Shown here piece by piece: positions 28,463 through 38,718 of a stretch of 59,292 nucleotides of DNA. This DNA comes from an uncultured Clostridia bacterium (lineage in GTDB: Bacteria > Bacillota > Clostridia > TANB77 > CAG-508), in contig CALXWW010000002.1 of assembly GCA_944392545.1 (NCBI GenBank), forward strand, positions 1 through 59,292, in the 5' to 3' direction. The notes under the pieces are model-generated. The model searched no databases, was not told where the DNA came from, and saw only the letters and a list, made by a program, of their open reading frames with translations. Within the stretch, counting starts at the first letter, position 1, and every line of letters starts with the position of its first letter. The position numbers and the translations under genes are program-made.

Positions 28463-29791
28463 TTATATATCTTTTTCATTTTTTTCTCTTACAATTATTC
28501 TAATCGGTGTACCTACTAATCCAAATTCTTTTCTTATTTGATTTACTAAATATCTTTCATAAGAGAAGTGGAATAATTCCTTATCATTCACAAACACTAC
28601 AAATGTTGGCGGCTTAGTACTTGCTTGTGTCATGTAAAATATTCTTAACCTTTTTCCTTTATCTGTTGGTGGTTGTACTATTGCTATTGCTTCATTTAAA
28701 ACTTGATTTAATGTTGATGTAGAAACTCTTAAGGAATTTTGACTTGCCACACTATTAATTAGTTCGAATAATTTATTTACTCTTTGTCCTGTTTTTGCAG
28801 ATATAAATAAAATTGGTGCATATGACAAGTATGATAATTTATTGTATACATCTTTTTGGTATTGTTCTAGAGTACCATTTTCTTTCTTGTATTCATCCCA
28901 TTTGTTTACTAATATAATTATACCCTTACCTGCTTCATGAGCTTCTCCTGCAATTTTTGTATCTTGTTCTGTAACACCTTCGTTTGCATCTATCATAAGT
29001 AGACATACATCTGCTCTTTCCACTGCAAGTAAACTTCTAAGCACACTGTATTTTTCTAAATTTTCTGTTACCTTGCTTTTTCTTCTAATACCTGCTGTAT
29101 CTATAAATACATATTTTCCAAATTCATTTTCAAATTCTGAATCTACAGCATCTCTTGTTGTACCTGCAATATTGCTCACAATCACTCTATTTTCTCCTAG
29201 TATTTTATTTATTAGAGAAGATTTACCTACATTTGGTTTTCCTATTACTGCTACTTTTATTGTATCATCCTCGAGCTCACCATCTACTATAGGTGGTAAT
29301 TTTTCATATATTGCATCCAATACGTCTCCTATTCCTATTGCATTTGCCGCAGATACTCTATGTGGTTCTCCAAGTCCTAAATTATAGAACTCATATATCT
29401 CATCTGGCATTTTACCATAATTATCGGATTTATTGCAAACCAAAATAATTGGTTTTTTAGACTTTTTTAGCATTAAAGCTATATCACTATCTGCTGCTGT
29501 AACTCCTTGTTTAATATCTGTTACAAATACAATTACATCTGCCATAGACATTGCAAGTTCTGCCTGCTCTCTCATTTGAGATAAAATTATATCATCTGTT
29601 TTTGGTTCTATTCCACCTGTATCTACAATAGTAAAATTTCTTCCTCTCCAATTTGCTTCTGCATAAACTCTGTCACGAGTAACACCTGGTGTATCTTCTA
29701 CTATTGATATTCTTTTTCCTGCTATATAATTGAAAAATGTTGATTTACCTACATTTGGCCTTCCTACTATTGCTACTGTTGGTTTACTCAT
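28463..29791 (-). CDS. der: Ribosome biogenesis GTPase Der (EngA)
   Basis: 442 aa. Two tandem G domains: GRPNVGKSTFFN (residues 8-19), DTGGIEPK, NKSD; and GKPNVGKSSLIN (about 183-194), DTAGIRRKSKV, NKWD. C-terminal KH-like domain ends in KEFGLVGTPIRIIVREK. Needed for 50S maturation. GGAGGT seven bases before ATG. First gene of the der-plsY-gpsA run, with a 110-base gap to plsY. Confidence 0.97.
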   Translation of the reverse strand: MSKPTVAIVGRPNVGKSTFFNYIAGKRISIVEDTPGVTRDRVYAEANWRGRNFTIVDTGGIEPKTDDIILSQMREQAELAMSMADVIVFVTDIKQGVTAADSDIALMLKKSKKPIILVCNKSDNYGKMPDEIYEFYNLGLGEPHRVSAANAIGIGDVLDAIYEKLPPIVDGELEDDTIKVAVIGKPNVGKSSLINKILGENRVIVSNIAGTTRDAVDSEFENEFGKYVFIDTAGIRRKSKVTENLEKYSVLRSLLAVERADVCLLMIDANEGVTEQDTKIAGEAHEAGKGIIILVNKWDEYKKENGTLEQYQKDVYNKLSYLSYAPILFISAKTGQRVNKLFELINSVASQNSLRVSTSTLNQVLNEAIAIVQPPTDKGKRLRIFYMTQASTKPPTFVVFVNDKELFHFSYERYLVNQIRKEFGLVGTPIRIIVREKNEKDI

Positions 29792-29829
29792 TTTGCACCT
29801 CCATATTAGTATTAATTTACTTATTATCC

Positions 29830-31545
29830 TTAATTATTTTTTATCATTAGCTTTTTATGAGCTTTAACTGTTATAACTATTAGACAAATCATTAAACTTA
29901 AAAATGTTATAATAGAAACTATATATGATATCTGCATAAAAATAGTTCCTGTATATTTTACTATAACTTTACCGTCATCTATATTAGATAAGTTAATTGC
30001 CACAAATCCATTATCAGATTCAAATTCTTCAAGCTTTGTTATTTGTCCGTTTTCTTCTACCTCTATATTATACCCCAAATAATATATATACGGCAACTCT
30101 AGTACTGTATTTTCTCCTACATTCGATATATTAAATGTCATATTTGTTCCATTTTTTTCTTCATTTTGTATATTTGCATTTCCGGATAAAATATATACTC
30201 TGTTTTCTCTTGTTTTTATATATTCTAAATTATCATATGCCTTACTTGGCAAGTATTCAAATGTTGCACATCCAGCATGTACTCTGCCGGTCTTTTCATT
30301 TACTTCTACTGCTGGCCATAATTTATCTTCTGACCATATTTTTCCAAATCCTACACAGTTGTTATATGCAGGCATTAGAAGTAAAATTGTAACTATGCAT
30401 AAAATTATAATATCTCTTATCTTAAATTTTTTTATTACTAAAGAATAATTTATTCCTGCTAAAACTGCAAAGAAAAATGATGAAAATTCTAGTAATCTAA
30501 ATGTAAACTGCAGCATTTTTAATATTGCTGGCAATTTTTCAAATGGAAAACTGTCAAGAGACATTATTACACATGCTATTCCTGCTATTAAAGCAAACCA
30601 ATAGAATTTTTTTGTGCTTTTTTCTACCTTTTTGTGAGCTAATATTGTTAGCACTAGTCCAATGATACTTACTAGTCCTATTTCAAAGCAGAAATGGTTT
30701 GGTGCTGTATATATTAGTTCAATAGGATCTAATTTATTTTGTATTAAGGTATCTGTTCTTTCCATTCTGCCTGGTTTAAACACTTCATAATCTGTAGTAA
30801 TTTTATGTTCCAGAAGCGGAACCGTGTGAAAGCTTGTTAAAAGTAGTATCAATATTATGTTTATTCCAAGCATTTTTAAGACTTGTTTATTCTTTAATTC
30901 TTTTATATTTATTAACAAATACATTAAGCAAAATATTGCCGTGTACATTGCAATAACAGATTGAGTTATTATAAGACCTGTTGCACCTAAAGCGAGTAGT
31001 AAACTTTTTTTAATACTTCTTTCCTCACTATTAAATATATTATACATTCCATGGAATACAATAGGAAGAAATACAAATGAAGTAAGTTCTGATATAGCGA
31101 CTCTTAAATATGTATCTGTTAGTCTGTATGGTGCAAATACATAAACCATTGCTGACATTAATCCAGCATATCTATTTTTACTTATTTTACTTACAAATTC
31201 GTACATTGAGATTCCAGATAAAAATGCTACTAATATAATAAATAGCTTTAATATTAACTCAAAGGAATTTGTAAAAATACTAAATATTAATGGAAAAAAC
31301 GCTGTAAGAGGGCTATAAAATATGTTCCATGAATATCCAAAACCATTGCAAAAGTTTGACATTATAACTGGAATAATTTGCCCTTCTTTTATGCTTTGCG
31401 TTGTCCCCATAAGTCTTGCAATATGCTGGATTCCATCATCGCCATATATGTTAAAATCTTGATTTAATAATGGAATCGAAGCAATAATTGCAAAAATTAA
31501 TATAATTCCATAATCTATTAGTTTGGTTTTTACCTTAGTTTTCAT
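29830..31545 (-). CDS. Polytopic GT-C-like membrane protein (PTPS-related family)
   Basis: 571 aa with about ten to eleven membrane helices. N-terminal loop NIYGDDGIQHIARLMG has the acidic pair expected for GT-C glycosyltransferases, and VYVFAPYRLTDTYLRVAISE and FLPIVFHGMYN fit the family annotated as 6-pyruvoyl-tetrahydropterin synthase-related membrane protein. Extracytoplasmic C-terminal part (about 400-540) is beta-rich, then a final helix. Probably uses a lipid-linked sugar at the cell surface. Tandem with a paralogue 14 bases upstream. Confidence 0.72.
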   Translation of the reverse strand: MKTKVKTKLIDYGIILIFAIIASIPLLNQDFNIYGDDGIQHIARLMGTTQSIKEGQIIPVIMSNFCNGFGYSWNIFYSPLTAFFPLIFSIFTNSFELILKLFIILVAFLSGISMYEFVSKISKNRYAGLMSAMVYVFAPYRLTDTYLRVAISELTSFVFLPIVFHGMYNIFNSEERSIKKSLLLALGATGLIITQSVIAMYTAIFCLMYLLINIKELKNKQVLKMLGINIILILLLTSFHTVPLLEHKITTDYEVFKPGRMERTDTLIQNKLDPIELIYTAPNHFCFEIGLVSIIGLVLTILAHKKVEKSTKKFYWFALIAGIACVIMSLDSFPFEKLPAILKMLQFTFRLLEFSSFFFAVLAGINYSLVIKKFKIRDIIILCIVTILLLMPAYNNCVGFGKIWSEDKLWPAVEVNEKTGRVHAGCATFEYLPSKAYDNLEYIKTRENRVYILSGNANIQNEEKNGTNMTFNISNVGENTVLELPYIYYLGYNIEVEENGQITKLEEFESDNGFVAINLSNIDDGKVIVKYTGTIFMQISYIVSIITFLSLMICLIVITVKAHKKLMIKNN

Positions 31546-31559
31546 TTGTCTCCTCTTTA

Positions 31560-33338
31560 TTATTTCGTTTTACTTAAATTATCGTTTGATGTATTATCAA
31601 TCTTTTCTATATCCGTCTTTTTTACTTTCTTTCTATAAAAAGCTACATATATACAAAATAGTATTAGACCTACTCCTGAAATTGCATAGGCAGTCTTTTC
31701 TAAAGTAGTAGCTGTATAATCTGTAACTATTTTTCCATTTTGTACATTATCTGGTAAACTAATTTGGATAAATCCATTTTCAGATTCTCTATATTCTATC
31801 TCTATTTGTTTTTCATCATTTTCAAGTATTATTCTATATCCTGGATAAAATAGGAATGGTAGTTCTAATACAGTATCTTTTTCTCCATTTTCTATATCTA
31901 TTTCCATGTGGAATGCTTCTTTTATTTCAGAAATAATATCTACATTTCCTTGTGTTACTATTACATTATCTTCCCTATCTAAACAATAACCTCCTTGCTC
32001 ATATAATGCTTTTACAGGCATGTTATCTCTATTAATAGAAAAATAATGTATTTTAGGATTAGCATAAATAGAGTCTTCATATTCTTTATCCTGGCTTGTA
32101 TCGTCTACAGGATATTGATTTAATTCCATAATTGTAAACATAGCTATTATAGCAATAACTAAAACATATATTAATCTCCTTAACCAATTTTTGTTTATAT
32201 CTTTTAATAAGTAATATACATTGATAGCACAAACTGGAACTAAAAAGAAATATGCAAAACCTAGCAATCTCCACGGATATTGAAGTGTGCACATAAAGTC
32301 TGGCATAAATTTCCATGGGAAATAAATAGTACACATAAAAGCTGAAATCAAACCCAAAATAATGCTAGTTATGTAAAAATCTTTATATTTTTTATCTATT
32401 TTGCTATATGCTAATATTCCAATTAAAAACATTGTTATAAATGGAACACCTACTACAAATGAAACACCATTCTCTTCTCCTTTATCTTTTAAAAATTGCC
32501 ATGGTTCTATTCCTTTTGTAGATACACTTTCTGAATTAGTTTTCATTATTTCTGGTTCTAAAATTGCATAATCTGCTGAAGATTTAAATTCTAACATTGG
32601 TATTAAAAACATAGCAGACATTAATAATATGAATATTACATTAATTATACATTTTTTAATAACATCCTTATTTAAAAAAACTTTTAAATTAAATAATACA
32701 TATATTAAGCAGAAAAATGCTGTATAGACCGTAGATATTGTATGTGTTAATAATAATCCTGTTGCACCAATAGCTATATAAAAGTGTCTCTTTTTATCTC
32801 CATGTAATAAGTTATATAACCCTTGAAATACAATTGGTATAAATACAAGTGCAGTAAATTCACCTATTGCATATCTATTAAATAAACACTCTAGTTTATA
32901 TGGGAATATCATGTACAGTATCGCAGAAAAGAATGCTAAGCATTTCTTTTTTGTTACTTCATTTACAAAGTTATACATAAATATTCCAGAGAGAATTGAG
33001 GTTAAAGCAGCAAATAGTTTCAATGCATTCATAAAAGTCCCCGAAATTATTCCTAGTATATATGGTACATATGTTACCATAGGAGGATAAAATGTCATCA
33101 TGCTATATCCCCAATCTTTGCAAAAAAATGGAAAAACTAAAAAAGGAAAGCTTCCATACTCCATTGAATAGTCTAAACCTATAAGTCTTAATAAATGGAA
33201 TTTTCCATCATCACTTAGTTTTATTTGCACCCAGAAAAAAGGTATACAAACTAACATACCTATTATAATTATTATTATATAATGTATATATCTTTTTGTT
33301 TTAAATGCTTCTATTATTTTATTTATATTATTTTTCAT
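31560..33338 (-). CDS. Paralogous GT-C-like membrane protein
   Basis: 592 aa. Same layout as its downstream neighbour: acidic pair in QIKLSDDGKFHLLRLIGL (about residues 38-55), MIFPYKLECLFNRYAIGEF, FIPIVFQGLYNLL, a beta-rich segment (about 420-555) and a last helix followed by a Lys-rich tail. Sequence identity between the two is visible throughout, pointing to tandem duplication. GAGAGG before the ATG; 19 bases past the dCMP deaminase stop. Confidence 0.72.
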   Translation of the reverse strand: MKNNINKIIEAFKTKRYIHYIIIIIIGMLVCIPFFWVQIKLSDDGKFHLLRLIGLDYSMEYGSFPFLVFPFFCKDWGYSMMTFYPPMVTYVPYILGIISGTFMNALKLFAALTSILSGIFMYNFVNEVTKKKCLAFFSAILYMIFPYKLECLFNRYAIGEFTALVFIPIVFQGLYNLLHGDKKRHFYIAIGATGLLLTHTISTVYTAFFCLIYVLFNLKVFLNKDVIKKCIINVIFILLMSAMFLIPMLEFKSSADYAILEPEIMKTNSESVSTKGIEPWQFLKDKGEENGVSFVVGVPFITMFLIGILAYSKIDKKYKDFYITSIILGLISAFMCTIYFPWKFMPDFMCTLQYPWRLLGFAYFFLVPVCAINVYYLLKDINKNWLRRLIYVLVIAIIAMFTIMELNQYPVDDTSQDKEYEDSIYANPKIHYFSINRDNMPVKALYEQGGYCLDREDNVIVTQGNVDIISEIKEAFHMEIDIENGEKDTVLELPFLFYPGYRIILENDEKQIEIEYRESENGFIQISLPDNVQNGKIVTDYTATTLEKTAYAISGVGLILFCIYVAFYRKKVKKTDIEKIDNTSNDNLSKTK

Positions 33339-33357
33339 TTAATTTTCCTCTCGTACT

Positions 33358-33852
33358 TTAATATGTAATTTTACCATTTAATAAATCGTCATTAGCTATC
33401 CAATCACTAACATTAATTATCTGATAATCTTTTTCATTTATTCGAACAATCACTTTATCAATTCCCGAATTAATAATAAGTTTTCTGCACATTTGACAGC
33501 ATCCTGGATTTTCTTCATATTCCTTACTTTCAGTTCTATATTGTACTAAATATAAATTTCCACCTAACATATCTTTCCTAGAGCTGCTAATTATGGCATT
33601 CATTTCTGCATGTACACTTCTGCATGCATCATATCCTGCATGTCTAATATTAGGGAAGAACTTCTTTTTTGAACAAAATCCTAAATCTATACAATTTTCT
33701 CTTCCCCTTGGTGCACCACTATATCCAGTTGATACTATTTCATCGTGATTTACAATTACTGCACCTGATTTTTTTCTTAAGCATGTACTTCTTTGCGCTA
33801 CAGTTTCTGCTATGTTTAAATAATAGTTTGTTTTTTCTATTCTTTTATCCAT
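33358..33852 (-). CDS. Deoxycytidylate (dCMP) deaminase family protein
   Basis: 164 aa. Zinc deaminase: SVHAEMNAIISS (His and catalytic Glu, about residue 79) and PGCCQMCRKLI (two zinc Cys; the usual PCxxC is varied). NHDEIVSTGYSGAPRG near residue 36 and DLGFCSKKKF match ComEB/dCMP deaminases, which make dUMP for thymidylate. Probably in one transcript with the two GT-C-like genes. Confidence 0.88.
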   Translation of the reverse strand: MDKRIEKTNYYLNIAETVAQRSTCLRKKSGAVIVNHDEIVSTGYSGAPRGRENCIDLGFCSKKKFFPNIRHAGYDACRSVHAEMNAIISSSRKDMLGGNLYLVQYRTESKEYEENPGCCQMCRKLIINSGIDKVIVRINEKDYQIINVSDWIANDDLLNGKITY

Positions 33853-33937
33853 TTTTCTTCTCCATATTTTTATTTTGTTACATTATATCATTTATATTTT
33901 TTTCTATCAATTATTTTTTTAATATTAAACCAAAAAA

Positions 33938-33978
33938 CATATCTTAAAATATACTTTTTTAAGTATATTTAAGATATG
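33938..33978 (-). terminator. Terminator after rpmF
   Basis: Long A/T-rich stem (CATATCTTAAAATATACTT with AAGTATATTTAAGATATG, one mismatch/bulge) 33 bases past the bL32 stop, followed by TTTTTTGG on the minus strand. Confidence 0.75.
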
Positions 33979-34010
33979 CTTAATAATTATTATTTAAATT
34001 CTTTGATGAA

Positions 34011-34193
34011 TTAATCTTCTTTTTTAGCAACTACTTCTTTTCCATCATAATATCCACATGTTGGGCATACTGTATGTTGTCTAATTAATTCATGACAATG
34101 TGAACATTCTACTAAGTTTTGGTTTTCTAATTTCCATGTTGATCTTTTTAAGCCTGTTCTTGCTTTAGACCATCTTCTTTTTGGTTGTGCCAT
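34011..34193 (-). CDS. rpmF: 50S ribosomal protein bL32
   Basis: 60 aa. MAQPKRRWSKARTGLKRSTW is the conserved start, followed by the zinc ribbon CSHCHE ... CPTCGYYDG. The four-Cys (zinc-binding) form. The YceD/DUF177 gene that often precedes rpmF is not here. Confidence 0.97.
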   Translation of the reverse strand: MAQPKRRWSKARTGLKRSTWKLENQNLVECSHCHELIRQHTVCPTCGYYDGKEVVAKKED

Positions 34194-34402
34194 CTTTTAT
34201 TCCCTCCCCTAAACAATCATCTATTGTATATGATTTATACTTTTCTCTTAATCGATACTATAAAATTATACTAATTTTTTTTTAGTTTGTCAATACCAGT
34301 TACGTTTTTATTCAAATATTCATATATTATTTAAGAATGTACTTTAGGTTTATAGATAAATCCTTAAAAAAATCTAAATATATTGTAAGGATTGGTTTGT
34401 TT

Positions 34403-36251
34403 ATGTGCGGTTTTTCTGGTATTGTTAATTTAAAAGAAAATTTAGTTTCTAAAAAAAATATTTTAATTTCAATGAATGAAACTCTACAAAAAAGAGGTCC
34501 TGATGAATGTGGATATTATGCTTCAGATAATGCTTTGCTACGGTCACAAAAGATTAATTGTTATAGATCCAGAAGATGGAAAACAACCTATGAGTTATAA
34601 ATACGAAGGCAAAATTTATACAATGGTATATAACGGTCAGATATATAATGTAAAAGAATTAAAAAAGGACCTAGTAGAAGCGGGCTTTAGCTTTGAAGGT
34701 CACAGCGATACCGAAGTATTACTAAAGTCATATATTTTATACAAAGAAAATGTAGTAAATAAATTAAATGGTATATTTGCTTTTGCTATATGGGATGAAA
34801 GTGAAAGAAAATTGTTTTTAGCTCGTGACCATTTTGGTGTAAAACCCCTATATTATACATTTTTTAATAATAACTTTATATTTGCTTCAGAAGTAAAAGC
34901 AATTCTTAAATTTCCTGGTGTTACTCCAACCATAGACGAACAAGGAATATGCGAACTCTTTGGAATAGGTCCTGCTCACACAAACGGTTTAACTGCCTTT
35001 AAAGATATATATGAACTTAAGCCTGCTAGTTATATAATTTATTCAGAAAATGGTATAAAAACCAAAAGGTATTGGAAGCTCAAGAGTAATCCTCATACAG
35101 ATAATTTTAATGATACGTGTAATAAAGTACAATACTTATTAGAAGATTCTATAAAAAGACAGCTTGTATCCGACGTTCCTTTATGCACATTTTTGTCTGG
35201 TGGACTTGATTCAAGCATAATTACTATGTATGCTAGTGAATACTGTAAAGAAAATAACCTACCTGCTTTAGATACTTATTCTGTGGATTATATAGATAAT
35301 GACAAAAATTTTCAAAAAACTGATTTCCAACCAAATTCAGATAATTACTATATAAATCTTATGCAAGAAAAATTAAACACAAATCATCATACCGTAATGC
35401 TAGATACACCTGAACTTGCTTTAGCCCTAGAGGACGCAATGATAGCCAGAGACTTTCCTGGAATGGCAGATGTAGACTCTTCCTTATTACTATTTTGCAA
35501 GCATGTAAAAAATGATGCAACAGTCACATTAACAGGAGAATGTGCTGATGAAATATTCGGTGGCTATCCATGGTTCTTTAGAGAAGACGCTTTAAAAAGT
35601 AATACATTTCCATGGTCTATTGCAATAAAAGAAAGACAGGAATTATTAAATCCATATATTGGAGATAAAATTAATTTAAAAGAATATATAGATTATAGGT
35701 ATAATGAAAGTTTGAAAGATGTAGAAATCTTAGATATAGATTCTGAAGAAACTAAAGAAAAGCGTAAGATATCATACCTTACTTTAAATTGGTTTATGCA
35801 AACCTTGTTAGATAGGTCTGATAAAATGGGAATGTATAACGGTTTTGAGATAAGAGTACCTTTTTGTGATTATAGGCTAGCTGAATATGTATGGAATATT
35901 CCTTGGGAAATTAAAGCATTAAATGGTAGAGAAAAGGGTCTCCTTCGATATATCATGAAAGATAAATTACCAAAAGAGATAGTTGATAGAAAGAAAAGTC
36001 CTTATCCAAAAACATGGAATCCAACTTACTTAAAAGCTGTTAAAGAAATGCTTGGTAAAATAATGGAAGATAAAAACGCACCAATTAATACACTTTTAAA
36101 TAGAGAATATATTATGCAGATATTGGAAACAGATGGGAAGGCATTTACAAGACCATGGTTTGGCCAACTTATGACTGGACCACAACTTATGGCTTATCTT
36201 TGTCAAGTAAATATGTGGCTTGAGAGGTATGAGCCTAGAATTGAGATATAA
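34403..36251 (+). CDS. asnB: Asparagine synthetase B, read through one +1 shift at CGG
   Basis: Glutamine-hydrolysing asparagine synthetase. Starts MCGFSGIVNL, where Cys2 is the glutaminase nucleophile once Met is removed. RGPDECG follows. The frame breaks at CGG (34541-34543, codon 47) and continues in +1, giving LL-GHKRLIVIDPEDGKQPM and then the rest: YNGQIYNVKELK, DHFGVKPLYY, FLSGGLDSSII (PP-loop), GECADEIFGGYPWF, RVPFCDYRLAEYVW. Summed length 46+569 = 615 aa, normal for the class. Only this one frame change; otherwise intact. One of few plus-strand genes here, with its own terminator. Confidence 0.85.
34541..34543 (+). other. In-frame CGG with +1 frame change, asnB
   Basis: CTA CGG TCA. 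Skipping one base gives CTA-GGT-CAC-AAA-AGA, restoring LLGHKRL; the Gly-His-Arg/Lys-Arg-Leu block is invariant in class B asparagine synthetases. Straight reading ends in a stop 18 codons on. Confidence 0.88.
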
Positions 36252-36260
36252 ACATTCTAT

Positions 36261-36301
36261 GATTAAACATGTGGTTCCATTTTGGAACCATATATTTAAT
36301 C
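36261..36301. terminator. Bidirectional terminator between asnB and dinD
   Basis: GATTAAA...GGTTCC / GGAACC...TTTAATC dyad, with a 7-bp GC-richer core (TGGTTCC/GGAACCA) and A/T-rich flanks; sits between two converging genes. Confidence 0.7.
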
Positions 36302-36318
36302 TGATCTTTTAGCAAATA

Positions 36319-37182
36319 TTAATTTATTCTATTTTTAGGCAGTTTATTACTATCAGCTATTTTCTTACTTTCTGATTTAACTCTTCTTTCTAATTTCTTT
36401 AAATCTTCTGCTGGTTTTAAATTTTCAGGTTCTATTCCTCTTTTATTTAGCATGTTTCTTACACTTAAGTTATTATCTACATGTTCATCAGTTATACTTT
36501 CTTCACCATACATATCTTTTTCAGTTACATTATAATTTGTCATTTCTGTTGCTAAATTTTTTGCTGCAATAGTTAAAGTTGGTAAAAAATCTGCAAGAGG
36601 TCTATTTTCTTTTACCCCATATTTTGCTTTCATTTGTATTGTATTTAATCCACCAAATAATGCTGAATCTCCTTTTGAACGGATTCTTGCAAATCCCAAA
36701 TCATCTACACCTCTCTCATAAATATTTTTAGATAATTGTTTTTCGGATTCTTTTAGTTTTTCTCTTGCTTCTAATCGATTCATTAGTTTTATTCTATCTT
36801 CAATTATCTCTTGCTTTCTAGTTTGTACTGCAAAATACGTTTGCGCAAATGCAATTTCTGCTTTTTTAGGATCTCCATTTTGAGCTATTAAATAACAAGC
36901 ATATCTTGTAAGCATATAATCTTCAACTTGTCTTTTAGCACCTTTTCCTAAATCTATCATTTTGCTGACTTTAGCAAAATGATCATTTACACTTATACCA
37001 GCACTTTCGCAAGATATCATAGCTTTATTTATTACCTCTAAAAAATTTCTCCACTGTGTATAACCCAATTGAATTTGCAAATCTCTTGCATACCAAAATT
37101 CTATATTGTCCTTTTCTTCTGTATTAATAATAGAATCAAACTTTTCTTTTAATTCTATTAATTTAGATTTTTCAAATTCCAT
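36319..37182 (-). CDS. dinD: DNA damage-inducible protein D (BRO-N family)
   Basis: 287 aa. N-terminal BRO-type domain ([20 protein letters not shown], residues about 24-43) and the DinD-specific stretches [72 protein letters not shown] and LFGG. In E. coli DinD binds RecA filaments and is SOS induced. The start at 37182 is set by AAGGAAAG. An SOS-type promoter lies 107-135 bases upstream, matching that role. Confidence 0.88.
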   Translation of the reverse strand: MEFEKSKLIELKEKFDSIINTEEKDNIEFWYARDLQIQLGYTQWRNFLEVINKAMISCESAGISVNDHFAKVSKMIDLGKGAKRQVEDYMLTRYACYLIAQNGDPKKAEIAFAQTYFAVQTRKQEIIEDRIKLMNRLEAREKLKESEKQLSKNIYERGVDDLGFARIRSKGDSALFGGLNTIQMKAKYGVKENRPLADFLPTLTIAAKNLATEMTNYNVTEKDMYGEESITDEHVDNNLSVRNMLNKRGIEPENLKPAEDLKKLERRVKSESKKIADSNKLPKNRIN

Positions 37183-37288
37183 AACTATCACTTTCCTTAT
37201 AATATTACTCATAATAACATATTTAGATGATTTATTATTATATTTTTACTGTATTTATTATAATTTGTATGATATTACTGTACGATAT

Positions 37289-37317
37289 ATTTTAAAACGT
37301 TTGTTCGTGATTGTCAA
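37289..37317 (-). promoter_or_regulatory. SOS-regulated promoter with LexA box (dinD)
   Basis: Minus strand TTGACA, 17 bases, TAAAAT. Between them, partly over the -10, is CGAACAAACGTTTT (37294-37307), which matches the Gram-positive LexA/DinR box CGAACNNNNGTTCG at 12 of 14 positions, with one half-site perfect. A repressor bound here would block polymerase. Confidence 0.7.
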
Positions 37318-37432
37318 ATACTTTTTTATTTATTTTTATTAAATGTATGAATAACTTTATAATTATCTTTTGATTTCTTTTTTATATTTTAATTTTTGCT
37401 ATTTTTACTTATAATTTCTTAAGTGAAAAACA

Positions 37433-37471
37433 AAAGAAACATAGTACAAACTTGCACTACGTCTCTTCTTT
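37433..37471. terminator. Imperfect terminator-like dyad
   Basis: AAAGAAACATAGT paired with ACTACGTCTCTTCTTT with two mismatches and a small bulge, just past the 37489 stop of the sorted surface protein. T-rich on the minus strand (TTTCTTTTGTTTTTC). The remaining 37320-37430 is AT-rich with nothing further seen. Confidence 0.5.
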
Positions 37472-37488
37472 ATATATTTCTATTATTT

Positions 37489-38631
37489 TTATCTCATTTT
37501 TCTTATTAAAGCTATAGCACTTGCTGATATTACTACTAATACACTTGCAACTATCACGTAAATATTATTTACACCTGTTTTTGGTGTTTCATCTTTTTCA
37601 TTTTCTGAATCTGGATTAGTTGTTACTTCTTCTTCTGGATTTGATGGATCTTCTGATACACTTAATTCTTCTTCAGTTAATGCATATGTAGAACAATGAT
37701 CTAAAGATAAAGTAACATTTCCATTATTATATCTTGCTGTTCCCATATCTTCATATTCTGCTGTAATATCATTATAGTAATATAGATTTAGGTCTTTTTC
37801 TCCTTCTCCAAATTTATCTGTTCCAACAAAAATTGTAATATCTGCCTCTCCTGGTAATTGTCCATCATAAGCAAATTCAATAAATAATCCGTCTGTAATA
37901 TCATCTGGTTTGATATGAGCAAATTTCTCTGCTGATACTTGTACTGATGGAGTAAACATTGTATCTGTTTTTGTTATAATATCACTATCAAATTTCCATG
38001 TTATATTTCCATAGTTAATACTTAAAGTTGCATTTTCTTTAGTTGCCAATGTTTCAAACACTTCTTTGTCTATAGATGAATCTTTTGAATATGTTACTAT
38101 TACATTTGCATTATCAACTAATTTAGCTGTTAGTTCTTCTGTAGTAGGGTCTGATAATGTTGGGCTATATTTTTCGTTCCATTCTTCTTCTGTTAAAACA
38201 ACAACAACAATACAACTTGTTACTGTATCTAAATAAGAAATTCTTACATTATATTCTCCTACCACTTCAAATGTAACTTGTTTTTTGTCTTCAGATATTA
38301 TTGGTTTTTCACCAGTAATATCTCCATATCCATATCCTTCTGTTATAACTGCCTCTTCTGGTAATGTTCCATCAACTTCATACTTTTCTGTTTCAGTATT
38401 AAAATTATATGGTATAGCTTCTACTGTTGTCCCTACTTTTACAAATGTTTCAAAAACATATGCCCCATTGTCTGATTTTGTGGTTTCTGAATATGCATAA
38501 TCTCCTGCAAATCCATATATAGAATAATGAGCTGTACTATCATCTGTTGCTAACACTTTTGTTGTTGGTACTATTATTGCCAATAGCATAATAGCAACCA
38601 TTAAAATTGAAATAATTTTTGTTTTTCGCAT
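37489..38631 (-). CDS. Secreted surface protein with TPKTG sorting signal
   Basis: 380 aa. Signal peptide (residues 1-28, ending TTKVLA), a beta-rich extracellular part, an acidic Glu/Pro/Asn linker (about 325-348), then TPKTG followed by a membrane helix (NIYVIVASVLVVISASAIAL) and RKMR, i.e. a sortase sorting signal with Pro-Lys-Thr-Gly. Extracellular domains are not recognised; TARYNNGNVTLSLDHCSTYAL resembles the beta-sandwich tail found in other clostridial surface proteins. Probably linked to the wall by a sortase such as the one at 57445. Confidence 0.8.
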   Translation of the reverse strand: MRKTKIISILMVAIMLLAIIVPTTKVLATDDSTAHYSIYGFAGDYAYSETTKSDNGAYVFETFVKVGTTVEAIPYNFNTETEKYEVDGTLPEEAVITEGYGYGDITGEKPIISEDKKQVTFEVVGEYNVRISYLDTVTSCIVVVVLTEEEWNEKYSPTLSDPTTEELTAKLVDNANVIVTYSKDSSIDKEVFETLATKENATLSINYGNITWKFDSDIITKTDTMFTPSVQVSAEKFAHIKPDDITDGLFIEFAYDGQLPGEADITIFVGTDKFGEGEKDLNLYYYNDITAEYEDMGTARYNNGNVTLSLDHCSTYALTEEELSVSEDPSNPEEEVTTNPDSENEKDETPKTGVNNIYVIVASVLVVISASAIALIRKMR

Positions 38632-38718
38632 TTATTTAATTCCCCAGAAAATTTAACTCATATTACTATTTTTTTATTTTTTCTTTCTTAATTACTATTT
38701 TTTATACAATAGATTATT

